Shown piece after piece: positions 33,645 to 43,685 of a stretch of DNA of 64,000 nucleotides. Position 1 is the stretch's first letter, and each line of letters starts with the position of its first letter. Made by a program: the position numbers and the translations under genes. The stretch spans positions 79,501 to 143,500 of the forward strand of contig NC_014614.1 in the NCBI RefSeq assembly GCF_000196455.1, given 5' to 3'. Origin of the DNA: Acetoanaerobium sticklandii. Its GTDB lineage: Bacteria > Bacillota > Clostridia > Peptostreptococcales > Filifactoraceae. Under the pieces are notes generated by a model that ran no database searches, had not been told where the DNA came from, and saw only the letters and a list, made by a program, of their open reading frames with translations.

Positions 33645-35459
33645 ATGGCGGAAAATGTACAAAATAGAAAACACAGCACATGGGAATTATTTAAACGCTT
33701 TGTCCCATATTTTTCTAAGTATAAAACTACACTTTACTTAGATTTATTCTTTGCTTCTCTTACAACACTTTGCGAGCTTGCACTTCCGCTTATCCTTAGA
33801 AAGATAGCAACTGTCGGAATGGAAGATGCGGCTCTTCTTACTAAAGAACTGATATGGCAGATGGCAGGAATTTATTTCGTACTTAGAATTATAGATGTGC
33901 TTGGCAATTACTATATGTCAAGTGTAGGCCATATAATGGGCGCAAAGATAGAAACTGATATGAGAAGGGATGCCTTTTCTCATCTTCAAAATCTATCAGA
34001 TTCTTTTTACAACAACACAAAAGTCGGTCAGATTATGGCTAGGATAACGAGTGATTTATTTGACGTAACTGAGTTTGCTCATCACTGCCCTGAGGAATTT
34101 TTTATAGGTGCGCTAAAGCTAGTAATATCATTTGCTATTTTAGCGAAAATAGATTTAGTGCTTACTATGGCAATATTTATATTCATACCTATAATGCTAG
34201 TGAGTGTTACGAAGTTTAACAGACTTATGAGGTCAGCTTTTAAAAGCCAAAGGAATCACATAGGAGACTTAAATGCAGGGATAGAGGATGCTCTTCTTGG
34301 AATGAGAGTAGTTCGTTCGTTTGCAAATGAAGAAATCGAAAAAGAAAAGTTTGAAAGAGACAACCAAAAGTTTTTAGGAATTAAAAAACAGGCATATAAA
34401 TATCTTGCAGGCTTTCATAGTATGACTAGAATTTTTGACGGTATCATGTACCTTATGGTTATACTTCTTGGAGGATTTTTCATATTAAATGGAAGAATAA
34501 ACGCAGCGGATTTACTTGCCTACATCATGTACGTTACTACTCTTCTTGCAACTGTTAGAAGAATAGTTGAGTTTATGGAGCAGTTCCAAAGAGGAATGAC
34601 AGGCATAGAGCGTTTTATTGAGATTATGGATACAGATGTAGATATAAAAGATGAGCCTGATGCAGTAGAGCTAAAGCATGTGGATGGCAAGATTACATTT
34701 GACAATGTGAGCTTTGAGTATCCAGATGACCACAATAAAGTACTTTCAAAGCTTTCTTTTGTAGTGGAGCCTGGAGAAAACATAGCTCTAGTTGGCCCAT
34801 CTGGTGGAGGAAAAACCACTCTTTGTAATCTTATTCCTAGATTTTATGATGTAACTGAAGGAAATATCTCTATAGATGATAGCAACATTAAGAACTTCAC
34901 TCTAAACAGCCTTCGTTCTAAAATAGGAATGGTTCAGCAGGATGTGTATTTATTTTCAGGCAGTGTTTTTGAAAATATAGAGTATGGAAGACCAGGAGCT
35001 TCAAAAGCAGAAGTAGAGTATGCGGCAAAGCTAGCTGGAGCTTATGATTTTATAATGAATCTGCACGATGGATTTGATACCTATGTAGGAGAGCGTGGAG
35101 TAAAGCTCTCTGGAGGACAAAAGCAAAGAATCAGTATAGCTAGGGTATTTTTAAAGAATCCGCCTATACTTATACTAGATGAGGCTACTTCAGCTCTTGA
35201 TAACCAAAGTGAGAGAATCATCCAGCAGTCTCTAGTAGAGCTTTCTAAAGGAAGAACTACCCTTACTATAGCTCATAGACTTTCTACTATAAGAGGGGCT
35301 CATAAGATACTAGTGCTTACTGAAGAGGGTATAAAGGAGCAAGGTTCCCATAGCGAGCTGATGGCTCTCAAAGGAATGTACTACGATTTATATACTCAAG
35401 GAAATCAAGAAGAAGATACACTTCCAGAGGATATAGATGCTAAAAAGAAACCTAAGTAA
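33645..35459 (+). CDS. ABC exporter, MsbA/MDR half-transporter
   Basis: A 604-residue fusion of a six-helix ABC membrane domain (residues about 15-320) and an ATPase. Walker A GPSGGGKTTL, Q-loop MVQQDVYLFSGSVFENI, signature LSGGQKQRISIARV, Walker B LILDEATSALD and H-loop IAHRLSTI are intact. It should form homodimers that export lipids, peptides or drugs; no partner half-transporter is next to it. GGAGGG precedes ATG. A strong terminator follows. Confidence 0.9.
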   Translation: MAENVQNRKHSTWELFKRFVPYFSKYKTTLYLDLFFASLTTLCELALPLILRKIATVGMEDAALLTKELIWQMAGIYFVLRIIDVLGNYYMSSVGHIMGAKIETDMRRDAFSHLQNLSDSFYNNTKVGQIMARITSDLFDVTEFAHHCPEEFFIGALKLVISFAILAKIDLVLTMAIFIFIPIMLVSVTKFNRLMRSAFKSQRNHIGDLNAGIEDALLGMRVVRSFANEEIEKEKFERDNQKFLGIKKQAYKYLAGFHSMTRIFDGIMYLMVILLGGFFILNGRINAADLLAYIMYVTTLLATVRRIVEFMEQFQRGMTGIERFIEIMDTDVDIKDEPDAVELKHVDGKITFDNVSFEYPDDHNKVLSKLSFVVEPGENIALVGPSGGGKTTLCNLIPRFYDVTEGNISIDDSNIKNFTLNSLRSKIGMVQQDVYLFSGSVFENIEYGRPGASKAEVEYAAKLAGAYDFIMNLHDGFDTYVGERGVKLSGGQKQRISIARVFLKNPPILILDEATSALDNQSERIIQQSLVELSKGRTTLTIAHRLSTIRGAHKILVLTEEGIKEQGSHSELMALKGMYYDLYTQGNQEEDTLPEDIDAKKKPK

Positions 35460-35464
35460 ATTAA

Positions 35465-35501
35465 AAAGCCTGATTTCAGCGAAATGTTGAAATCAGGCTT
35501 T
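35465..35501. terminator. bidirectional terminator between ABC exporter and chemoreceptor
   Basis: AAAGCCTGATTTCA pairs perfectly with TGAAATCAGGCTTT across 9 bases. A and T runs on its two sides serve both converging genes. Confidence 0.8.
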
Positions 35502-35559
35502 AATACTAAATAAAAACTATTAAAATTTATTACAAGTTGCAAAGATTTAATAAGAACTT

Positions 35560-37356
35560 TTAGAGCTTGTAGGTTGAAATATATCCTTTGAACTCGTTTG
35601 TAAGTTTTTTGAAGTCGTTTATTCCTTCAGTAAGCTTTAGAATTTCTTCTGAGTAGCTAGTTACATTTGAGCTTACTTCCTCAGTAGATGCAGAGTTTTC
35701 TTCAGCTATAGCTGCTAGGGATTCTATGTTTGTAAACATAGAAGTGATTTTTTCTGATTGACTCTCTAGCTCTACTGCTGTTACTAGCATTTTCTCAGCT
35801 ACGGTTTCTATCTTGCCGTTGGCAGATTCTGTTTTTTCTATAGCTTGTTTTATAGAAGTGCTTTCTGAATTTATTACATCGTACTGATCTGTTATACTGC
35901 TTACCATGTTGTCCATTTCAGACAAGAAGCCATATACGTTTTCTTTGATGTTATCAGCGGCAGTTTCTGACTGCTCTGCAAGCTTTCTAACTTCCTCAGC
36001 AACAACTGAGAAGCCTCTTCCCATTTCTCCTGCTCTTGCCGCCTCGATAGAAGCGTTAAGTGCTAGCAGGTTAGTTTGGTAAGATATGCTTGATACAAAC
36101 GAAGCTATTTCTTCTATTTCTTTTCCTTTGTTTTTTAAATTAATACTTTCATTTCTCACGTTTTCAAACTTCTCTAGAATATTTCCAAGGCTAACTACTG
36201 TGTTATCAAGAGCCTTGAATGAATCCTTGATATTGGTAAGAGCGTCCTCTAGCTCGGTTTTGTTTTTGTTTTCCTGCTCAGATATATTTTTGATGCTCTC
36301 TACATTGTCCTGAAGCATGCTCACACCGTGCTCGGTTTCATCAGCCTGAGTAGTTGCAGAGTAAGCAAGCTGCTCTACTACATCTGCTATATCCTTGCTG
36401 GTAGTGTCCATTTTTTTAGAAATCCCACTTAAGGTATCGCTAAAGCCTTGCATTTCTTCAGTCATACTGTTAAATCCTATAAAGTCCTCAGCTACTGATT
36501 CCTTGTATTTATTAAGAGCACTGTGGATTTCTTCGTACATATCTTTTCCTGTAGCTATCTCTGTTGTTATTACAAAGTTTTTAGCAGAAAGAGCATTTAG
36601 TTCATTTTTTATATCCTCAAGAGGAAGGCTCAGCATTTTAAAGCCTATAAATGCAAAAAGTGCTGTTACTACTGGAGCAATCACATAGCCATAGGCTACA
36701 TCTTTGGTTAAAAATCCAGCTATTAGCCCTATAATCACTGCGAAAATAGAAACCTTTGCTCCCAAATCCTTTATAAAGCCTAGAGACATTAGCTTGTTAA
36801 TTTGGTAGGTTTTTCTTTTTCTCACTTCATATGGAAAGGTAAGCTGAAGCTGCATCTCACCATCTTTTCTATATAGCTCTTTTACTTTTACGTCTTCGTT
36901 AAAGTGAGCTTTAGCGCCTATTATAAGTCCATGAAGATAGTTAAACATACCACGTTTAGAGCGGTATGTAAGCAGTACATCGTTTGTTCCTATTATCTCC
37001 ATATCCAGTCCAGGAGGGTTAGATCCTGAAATTCTTTTTCTAACTACTTGGTGGACATCATTCATGGAGTTTAGAAATTGAAATAGGTTTGCTTTTTTGA
37101 AGAATGATGAATAGCCTTCATAAAATGCTTTGATATTATCTCTTCCTATTTCTCTCCATAGGTCTTCTTCTTTTATTGAAAATTGCTTTGATATTTCGTT
37201 TGTAAATCTAAAAACCTTAGCATCCTCTATATCGTCTAGTGGTGATATGGCTTTGTTAGGGTCCATTCCTGCCACTTTCATTTTTTCCTTTACGATATCT
37301 TCTGGATACATACGACTAAGAGTTTTGACCCAAGTTCCTACAACAGTACCTTTCAA
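35560..37356 (-). CDS. H-NOX (haem-NO/O2 sensor)-methyl-accepting chemotaxis protein
   Basis: A 598-residue gas-sensing chemoreceptor. With the TTG at 37356 as start (GGGGG 6-7 bases upstream; first residues MKGTVVGTWVKTL), the haem ligand is His102 (MNDVHQVV), the haem-propionate clamp YxSxR is Tyr131-Ser133-Arg135 and a Pro lies at 115, exactly the canonical H-NOX numbering. Then come two close membrane helices (about residues 200-250), a linker, and the MCP signalling domain with the tip YQTNLLALNASIEAARAGEM and GRGFSVVAEEVRKLAEQS. It should bind NO (or O2) on haem and signal to CheA. It probably steers an anaerobe away from NO or oxygen. Longer upstream starts are rejected. Confidence 0.93.
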   Translation of the reverse strand: MKGTVVGTWVKTLSRMYPEDIVKEKMKVAGMDPNKAISPLDDIEDAKVFRFTNEISKQFSIKEEDLWREIGRDNIKAFYEGYSSFFKKANLFQFLNSMNDVHQVVRKRISGSNPPGLDMEIIGTNDVLLTYRSKRGMFNYLHGLIIGAKAHFNEDVKVKELYRKDGEMQLQLTFPYEVRKRKTYQINKLMSLGFIKDLGAKVSIFAVIIGLIAGFLTKDVAYGYVIAPVVTALFAFIGFKMLSLPLEDIKNELNALSAKNFVITTEIATGKDMYEEIHSALNKYKESVAEDFIGFNSMTEEMQGFSDTLSGISKKMDTTSKDIADVVEQLAYSATTQADETEHGVSMLQDNVESIKNISEQENKNKTELEDALTNIKDSFKALDNTVVSLGNILEKFENVRNESINLKNKGKEIEEIASFVSSISYQTNLLALNASIEAARAGEMGRGFSVVAEEVRKLAEQSETAADNIKENVYGFLSEMDNMVSSITDQYDVINSESTSIKQAIEKTESANGKIETVAEKMLVTAVELESQSEKITSMFTNIESLAAIAEENSASTEEVSSNVTSYSEEILKLTEGINDFKKLTNEFKGYISTYKL

Positions 37357-37618
37357 AATTATGCCCCCATTCAAATGATTACTATAAAACAAATTTATTT
37401 CAAAAAAATATTTTTTCCTTACACCATTACCCGTAGAGGGCAAATTTAAAACTACTTAACTTTAATTATACAATAAGTTTTTAGCTATGTAATTAGCTAT
37501 ATAGAGAATTTTAATGTGTATATCATTATTTGAGAACTTTTCTTGTGTTATGTAGTGCTAGTTGCTATAATTTACTGTGATAATTTAGATAAAAACTTTT
37601 AGAATTGAGGATAACAAA

Positions 37619-39355
37619 ATGATTCAAGTAAAAAAGCTTTCCTTTGATTTTCCTGCAAAAGTATTGTATAAAGAGGTTTCATTCTCGTTGGAAATGGGAC
37701 AACACTGCGCTTTTATAGGAAGCAATGGCTCGGGTAAATCGACTCTTGTTGATATGATTATTAACCCAGATAAATATATGTACGACGGTAAGATAATTAA
37801 AGATGAAAGTTGCCGTATTGGTTATGCTAGTCAGTTTGCAGTGCGAGATAAAGAACAAGAGCAGACTGTATTTGAATATTTGAGCGAAAAATTCGTTAAA
37901 AATCAAAATTCTACAGTTGCTATATGTGAAGAAATGGCTGTAGCTGAGAATGTAGAGCCTTTATTTGAAAAGTACCAAGCTCTACTCGATGAATTTGTGT
38001 CAATGGATGGAGATAATTATATTAGTAATATCCAAAAACAACTATATATAGCGGGTATGCGTGAATTAGAGGAAACGAAGCTATCAGAACTCAGTGGTGG
38101 AGAGTATAAATTACTTCAAATTATGAAAGAAATGTTATTATCTCAAAACCTTCTTGTTTTGGACGAGCCAGATGTATTTCTTGATTTTGGAAACTTAAAT
38201 AGACTTTGCAAGCTGATTAATGGGTATAAGGGCACATTACTAGCTATTACACACAACAGATATTTACTGAATCATTGCTTTAATAAGATTTTACATTTAG
38301 AGGACGGCGATATTCAAGAATATGATGGTAGTTATTCAGAATATCGTTGTTCTCAATTAAAGGAAAAGTTAAAACTTAAGCAACAAAGTATCGAAGAACA
38401 AGAAGAAATTTATCGTACCGAGAAGATGGTCGATGCTCTTAGAATAAGAGCTACAATAGTGGCTAATCCTACACTTGGAAATGCTGTAAATGCTAAACAA
38501 ACACAACTTGACCGTTTACTTGCAAGACAAATTAAAGAGCCATTTATTGAACTTCGTGAACCACTTATTGAGTTTAAGCCAGTCGAAGCAAAAGATGACT
38601 ATACGGTTTTAAGCGTTACAGATTATAGCGTTTCATTTGACGATGTTTTGTTAGAAAATATTAGCTTTGAATTAAAATCAGGAGAAAAAGTAGCTATTGT
38701 TGGTCCAAACGGTACAGGAAAAACTACTTTGATAAAAGATATTTTAAAGAACAATCATCCCTCAATTAAAATTGATGAGAATATAAATTATGCATGCTTA
38801 TCACAATTAACAGATGAGAATATAGATGAGACAAAAACTGTATTTGAAGTTATGGAGAATTTAGGCTTTGAGACAAAAGAGAGTATTAGTGGATATCTAG
38901 AGAAATTTTGTCTAGAAGGGGATGCCTTAAAGCAAAAGGTTGGACAGCTATCTGGTGGAGAAAAGAATTTGCTCAAAATAGCCATGATTGCAAATACCAA
39001 TGCTGAGCTTCTTATACTGGATGAACCTACTAGCCATCTCGATATTTATGTCCAAATGGCTGTGGAAAAAGCTATTTCTGAATATAAAGGAGCGGTACTA
39101 ATGATTAGCCACGATTTTTATCTTATCGCTAATTGTGCAGACTATGTTTTACTAGTAGAAGATAAGACACTAAAGCGTATGCGTACAAGAACCTTTCGAA
39201 AGATGGTATATGATAAATATTTCAATAAAGAGTATTTAGAAGTAGATAAGAAAAAACAAGAGCTAGAAGCAAAAATTACATTAGCTTTTAAAATGGATGA
39301 GCTAATGAAAGTAGAAAAGCTTTGCAATCAATTGGAAGAAATTAGCTCGAATTAG
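37619..39355 (+). CDS. ABC-F ribosome-associated ATPase
   Basis: A 578-residue protein with two ATPase cassettes and no membrane segment. Cassette 1: GSNGSGKSTL, LSGGEYKLL, VLDEPDVFLDF. Cassette 2: GPNGTGKTTL, LSGGEKNLL, LILDEPTSHLD. The linker (about residues 225-320) is Glu/Lys/Gln-rich. ABC-F proteins act at the ribosomal exit site; some rescue stalled ribosomes and some protect from lincosamide, pleuromutilin or macrolide antibiotics. Nothing here shows which. The Walker B Glu of cassette 1 is followed by PDVFLDF, different from the usual PTNHLD, as in several resistance-type members. The U32 peptidase gene follows 20 bases later. Confidence 0.85.
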   Translation: MIQVKKLSFDFPAKVLYKEVSFSLEMGQHCAFIGSNGSGKSTLVDMIINPDKYMYDGKIIKDESCRIGYASQFAVRDKEQEQTVFEYLSEKFVKNQNSTVAICEEMAVAENVEPLFEKYQALLDEFVSMDGDNYISNIQKQLYIAGMRELEETKLSELSGGEYKLLQIMKEMLLSQNLLVLDEPDVFLDFGNLNRLCKLINGYKGTLLAITHNRYLLNHCFNKILHLEDGDIQEYDGSYSEYRCSQLKEKLKLKQQSIEEQEEIYRTEKMVDALRIRATIVANPTLGNAVNAKQTQLDRLLARQIKEPFIELREPLIEFKPVEAKDDYTVLSVTDYSVSFDDVLLENISFELKSGEKVAIVGPNGTGKTTLIKDILKNNHPSIKIDENINYACLSQLTDENIDETKTVFEVMENLGFETKESISGYLEKFCLEGDALKQKVGQLSGGEKNLLKIAMIANTNAELLILDEPTSHLDIYVQMAVEKAISEYKGAVLMISHDFYLIANCADYVLLVEDKTLKRMRTRTFRKMVYDKYFNKEYLEVDKKKQELEAKITLAFKMDELMKVEKLCNQLEEISSN

Positions 39356-39375
39356 AGAATAATATGGAGGGAAAA

Positions 39376-41619
39376 ATGGCTGAATTACTAGCTCCAGCTG
39401 GAAATATGGAAGCTTTAATAGCTGCAATTTCTAATGGATGTGATGCGATATATTTAGGAATGCAAAAATTTGGAGCACGTGCATACTCATCGAATTTTGA
39501 TTTTGAATCGTTAAAAGAAGCTATTTCTTATGCTCATCTTAGAAATGTCAAAATATATGTAACTATGAATACTATAGTTTTTGAAAACGAAATTGAAGCT
39601 ATGAAGCAGCAGATGCATCAATTAAATGAAATAGGAGTTGATGCAATTATTGTTGCCGATCTTGCTGCTTTTGATTACTTAGTTAACAATTTTGCCGATA
39701 TGGAAGCGCATTGCTCAACTCAAATGGGGATAGATGATTTAGACGGGACTTTATTTTTCAAGGAATTAGGGGCAAAAAGAATAGTTTTGTCTAGGGAAGT
39801 TCCCATTGAAAAAGTAAAAGAGATTAAGAAAATAGCACAGGTACCTTTAGAGATTTTTGTTCATGGTGCTTTATGTGTTTCTTATTCTGGAAACTGTTTA
39901 ATGTCAGGGTTAATCGGCTACAGAAGCGGAAATCGTGGAAGATGTGTTGGTTCATGTCGCAAAGAATATGAAATAATCGATAAGACAGCTGATGAGGCTT
40001 TAGGAAAAAATTATATTTTATCCACGAAGGACTTAAACACAATAGATTATATTGACGATTTAAAGGAAATTGATTCTTTGAAAATAGAAGGGCGAATGAA
40101 AGAACCAGCCTATGTTGCTAATGTAGTATCACGCTACCGAAGAGCTCTAGATTATAAAATAACTGAAGAAGATAAAACAAATCTAAGCAAAACTTTTAAT
40201 AGAACATTTACTAAAGGATATTTATTTCATGAAGATAAGAAAGATATAACAAATATTTTAAGACCAAACAATTATGGTTATGAAATTGGAAAAATTAGTA
40301 ATATTGTTAAAGGTATGTACGAAATAAAGCTCACAAGACCTTTAAATCAAAATGATATTATAAGGATAAGCCATAACAATGAAGATATTGTTCTAACAGT
40401 CGTAAAATTGTACGATAAAGAAGGTAAGCTAATAAATAGAGCTAATGATGTAGGCTATATAAAAATAAAAGAAAAGCTTTCTAAGGATGATGTCGTATAT
40501 TTAACAAAAGATTACTTATATTACAAAGAGCTAGAATCGTCACTCGAAAAAGAATTTAAGCGTTTTAATCTGGATATTAAGGTGAATGCACAACCAAATT
40601 CAAAGCTTATTATAGAAGCAGAAGGCTTGGGTTTTAACTTTTTATATGAAGGCGAAGACATACTAAGTGAAGCAATTAATAATCCAACAACAAAAGAGCA
40701 AGTAATAAAACAATTTTCAAGACTAAATGATACAATATTTGAGCTTAATAATGTGATTTATGAGGAATGTAATGTATTTATTCCAGCAAAATTGTTAAAT
40801 GTAGCAAGAAGAGAAATTGTACAAGCTTTATATGAGCTAAAGCTTAACAGCAAGAAAAAAAGCATCAAGGCTTTTAAGGCAAAAGAAAAAATAAGCTTTA
40901 CTCCAAGAGAGCCATTCTTTACTGCTTCTGTAACTTCTAAGGAGCAGTATGATGCTTGCGTGAGCTGTGGAATTAAAGAAATTTATTTTGATAATACTGT
41001 TAGAAGAAACCAAAATGATTATAAGGAAAAAGAAGGACAATTACTAATTGGAGGCTATGGTGGAATTTACCATTATAGAAAAACAAATCCTTTTATTACA
41101 GACTATTCTCTAAATGTTGTTAATTCAGACAGCTGCTACGAATTATTTAAGTTAGGAGCAAAACGAGTTACTCTATCATACGAATTGAACAAAACGCAAA
41201 TTGAGGATTTAATAAGTTCTTACTATGAAAAAAATGATGGTTATCCAGCGCTAGAGATGATTGTATATGGTAGAGCACCTATGATGTTTTCAAAATATTG
41301 TCCACTAAAAAAAATGAATCAATGCGGTTGTTGTAAAACTAGGAGCTATGAGTTAAAAGATGAGCATGGTACATTTCCTATCATTACTCATGATGATTGT
41401 ACTACAACTATACTTAATGGAAAGATTCTCAATCTTTTAGATGAGGTTCAAAACATTGAAGGAGTAGAGGCATTTAGATTGAATTTTACGGTTGAATCTA
41501 AAGAACAGGTTATTAAAACCATTAATATGGCAATGAAAAAATTAAAAAGTAAAGATAATCAAATTATATTTAACAAAGAAACTGACACAAGAGGACATTT
41601 CAATAAAGAGATTATGTAG
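39376..41619 (+). CDS. U32-family peptidase / RNA-hydroxylation protein
   Basis: A 747-residue U32 protein. MAELLAPAGNMEALIAAISNG starts the barrel; the family signature ...EIFVHGALCVSYSGNCLMSG holds conserved Cys, followed by GNRGRCVGSCRKEY. Late Cys in YCPLKKMNQCGCCK fit an iron-sulfur site. Long U32 proteins of this type include RlhA (hydroxylates C2501 in 23S rRNA) and related tRNA-hydroxylating enzymes, so an RNA-modifying role is likelier than proteolysis. I start it at ATG 39376 (GGAGG 5 bases before). It sits with the ABC-F ribosome factor, which fits a ribosome theme. Confidence 0.85.
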   Translation: MAELLAPAGNMEALIAAISNGCDAIYLGMQKFGARAYSSNFDFESLKEAISYAHLRNVKIYVTMNTIVFENEIEAMKQQMHQLNEIGVDAIIVADLAAFDYLVNNFADMEAHCSTQMGIDDLDGTLFFKELGAKRIVLSREVPIEKVKEIKKIAQVPLEIFVHGALCVSYSGNCLMSGLIGYRSGNRGRCVGSCRKEYEIIDKTADEALGKNYILSTKDLNTIDYIDDLKEIDSLKIEGRMKEPAYVANVVSRYRRALDYKITEEDKTNLSKTFNRTFTKGYLFHEDKKDITNILRPNNYGYEIGKISNIVKGMYEIKLTRPLNQNDIIRISHNNEDIVLTVVKLYDKEGKLINRANDVGYIKIKEKLSKDDVVYLTKDYLYYKELESSLEKEFKRFNLDIKVNAQPNSKLIIEAEGLGFNFLYEGEDILSEAINNPTTKEQVIKQFSRLNDTIFELNNVIYEECNVFIPAKLLNVARREIVQALYELKLNSKKKSIKAFKAKEKISFTPREPFFTASVTSKEQYDACVSCGIKEIYFDNTVRRNQNDYKEKEGQLLIGGYGGIYHYRKTNPFITDYSLNVVNSDSCYELFKLGAKRVTLSYELNKTQIEDLISSYYEKNDGYPALEMIVYGRAPMMFSKYCPLKKMNQCGCCKTRSYELKDEHGTFPIITHDDCTTTILNGKILNLLDEVQNIEGVEAFRLNFTVESKEQVIKTINMAMKKLKSKDNQIIFNKETDTRGHFNKEIM

Positions 41620-41658
41620 AAATATCCCAGTTGAAATCTATACATTGCTTTTAAAAAT

Positions 41659-41700
41659 AAAATGCTCTTTCGGATTAATAAATCCAAAGGAGCATTTTTT
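41659..41700. terminator. bidirectional terminator between U32 gene and chemoreceptor
   Basis: AAATGCTC..GGATT pairs with AATCC..GAGCATTT, ending in T6; A-run on the other side serves the minus-strand gene. Confidence 0.75.
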
Positions 41701-41723
41701 ACAAAGGTTTTTAAATTAATAAT

Positions 41724-43346
41724 TTATTGAATTTCTGATAATTCTAAATCAGCACCTAGAACTCCAACCACTTGTCCGTTATCAATTATTGGCACTGATA
41801 TAGTTACGCATGGACTATCAGAACCCAGTGGCACATATACCTCAGAAATATAATTGTTTTTGGATGTGAGTGGGTTTTTGTACCACTCTCTAAAAGCGAC
41901 AGTATCCATCTTAAGGTTGAGGTTTATGTAGTGTAGATTGTGAGTCTCTGGAGTTGCAGAATATACTACAGATAGATTCTTTTCTTTACTCACAATATCA
42001 TCTATAGCTTTTTTGTGCTGATTGTAATCCATTCCTGTAAGAGCTGATGTCAGAGCAAGCTTTTTTAGTTCAGAGACTAAACGATTTATTTCTTTTTTCT
42101 TTAACTCGCTAATTACAATTCCTTTAGAAAACTCTTTAACTTGATCGAGTGCATCTTTTGATGATTTTGTTAATATTTCGCATGAAGACATCATCTGCTC
42201 TGCGCTTGAGGTTTGCTCTTCGCAAGCTGCATAAACATTTTGAGTCTGAGATGCTATATCGTTTGATAGATTTGATACTTGAGCTAAAGCTTCAGCAATT
42301 TTTTCAGATTCCTTGGCTTGGTTTATAGTAATATCCTTGATAGAAGAAATTTCATTTTCCATTTGATTTATGTGAGTAGCAGTTTGCTCGATGAGGGCTT
42401 TTACCTCTGAAACCATACTTACGTTTTGAGCTACAGTTGCAGTGTTACTATCTATTTGCTCTACTACTAGCTCAGTTTCTTTTACTACTTCATTTACTAT
42501 TTTTATGATATCCTCTGATGCCAGCCTAGATTCTTCTGCTAGCTTTCTAACTTCATTTGCAACTACGGCAAATCCTTTTCCAGCTTCTCCAGCTCTTGCT
42601 GACTCAATAGAAGCATTTAGAGCTAGAAGATTAGTTTGCTCTGAGATTTTAGTAACTACAGTTATAAAGTTAGATATATTCTCCACTTTTCTTTTCAAAT
42701 CGTGAATCTTACTTGCAGAGGTTTTTGTTACATCTCCTGTAAATTCTATTCCATCTAGGAGCTTATCTACGTACTGCTTTACATCGTTTACACTTTTTTC
42801 TACTGTAACAGATAGCTTGTAGTTATGCTCGCATTTATCAGCTATAGAGCTTGCATGCTTGGTCATTTCAGATGAATTTTCAGTTATTTCATCTATATGC
42901 TCCTTTTGCTCTGTAGAGCCATAAGCTATTTTTTCAACGGCATGACTGATGTTTGAAGAGACCTCGTTGTTGATTTCGAGCTGGTGATATACCTTTTCGC
43001 TTTCATAAGCACTTTGTTCTCCAGAAACCTTCATTTTAGCAATCATATGATTTACAGCCAGCATGATTTTATCAAGCTCGGCAGCCACCTCGCCCATTTC
43101 GCCAGTAGCTCCTAACCTCATTTTGAAATTATAGCCGTAATCTCCAGATACTACAGCTTTTAGACCATTTATCAGGTCTTTATTTGAAGTGATGCCTGAA
43201 GAAGCAGATATGTATATAGCAATAGCTATAAGTAGTACGATTATTACTAGAGCTGGAACTAAACCTAGCATTTGATTTCCGTAAGCATAACCTACGCCGC
43301 TTCCTAGCAGTATAGATATCAGTATGAATATCGTATTTTTATTCAT
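41724..43346 (-). CDS. methyl-accepting chemotaxis protein with C-terminal sensor-like domain
   Basis: A 540-residue chemoreceptor. Two close N-terminal membrane helices (residues about 5-22 and 28-50) leave almost no outside loop, so it has no classical periplasmic sensor. A HAMP-like linker and the signalling domain follow (tip EQTNLLALNASIESARAGEA, GKGFAVVANEVRKLAEES). After the signalling domain, the last 110 residues (from about 430) carry DTVAFREWYKNPL, then SEVYVPLGSDSPCVTISVPI and GQVVGVLGADLEL, a pattern like the end of a Cache/PDC sensor. It should lie in the cytoplasm. Ligand unknown. Confidence 0.88.
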   Translation of the reverse strand: MNKNTIFILISILLGSGVGYAYGNQMLGLVPALVIIVLLIAIAIYISASSGITSNKDLINGLKAVVSGDYGYNFKMRLGATGEMGEVAAELDKIMLAVNHMIAKMKVSGEQSAYESEKVYHQLEINNEVSSNISHAVEKIAYGSTEQKEHIDEITENSSEMTKHASSIADKCEHNYKLSVTVEKSVNDVKQYVDKLLDGIEFTGDVTKTSASKIHDLKRKVENISNFITVVTKISEQTNLLALNASIESARAGEAGKGFAVVANEVRKLAEESRLASEDIIKIVNEVVKETELVVEQIDSNTATVAQNVSMVSEVKALIEQTATHINQMENEISSIKDITINQAKESEKIAEALAQVSNLSNDIASQTQNVYAACEEQTSSAEQMMSSCEILTKSSKDALDQVKEFSKGIVISELKKKEINRLVSELKKLALTSALTGMDYNQHKKAIDDIVSKEKNLSVVYSATPETHNLHYINLNLKMDTVAFREWYKNPLTSKNNYISEVYVPLGSDSPCVTISVPIIDNGQVVGVLGADLELSEIQ

Positions 43347-43597
43347 TTTTTACCTCACTTTACACTATTTATTGTGAATCCTTACACCGTAGTATTATGT
43401 ATTAGACAATATGTTACAAATGCATTAGGATATATTGACTACATTTTAACATAAATTATATTTACTTCATATATATATAAAATAAATTATATAACAAGTA
43501 TAAAAAATAATAATAGATTAAAATATCACTACTGATTTAGACTAAAAAGAGAAAACTTTGTAAAATTAAAAGAGTGATTAAAAAAGAGCATAAAAAA
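43347..43597. other. non-coding region upstream of the chemoreceptor
   Basis: About 250 very AT-rich bases (including a TATATATATA run near 43470). It must hold the chemoreceptor promoter; I see no gene or RNA in it. Confidence 0.4.
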
Positions 43598-43645
43598 CTT
43601 CCAGTTAGATAAGTCGTCTATTATAAGACCACATCTAACTGGAAG
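43598..43645 (-). terminator. terminator of the pdxST operon
   Basis: CTTCCAGTTAGAT pairs perfectly with ATCTAACTGGAAG; on the minus strand it is followed by a T-run (43592-43597). Confidence 0.8.
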
Positions 43646-43685
43646 GATAAAGTTAAAATTTGCTAGTGATTTTAGTATTGTTTTT

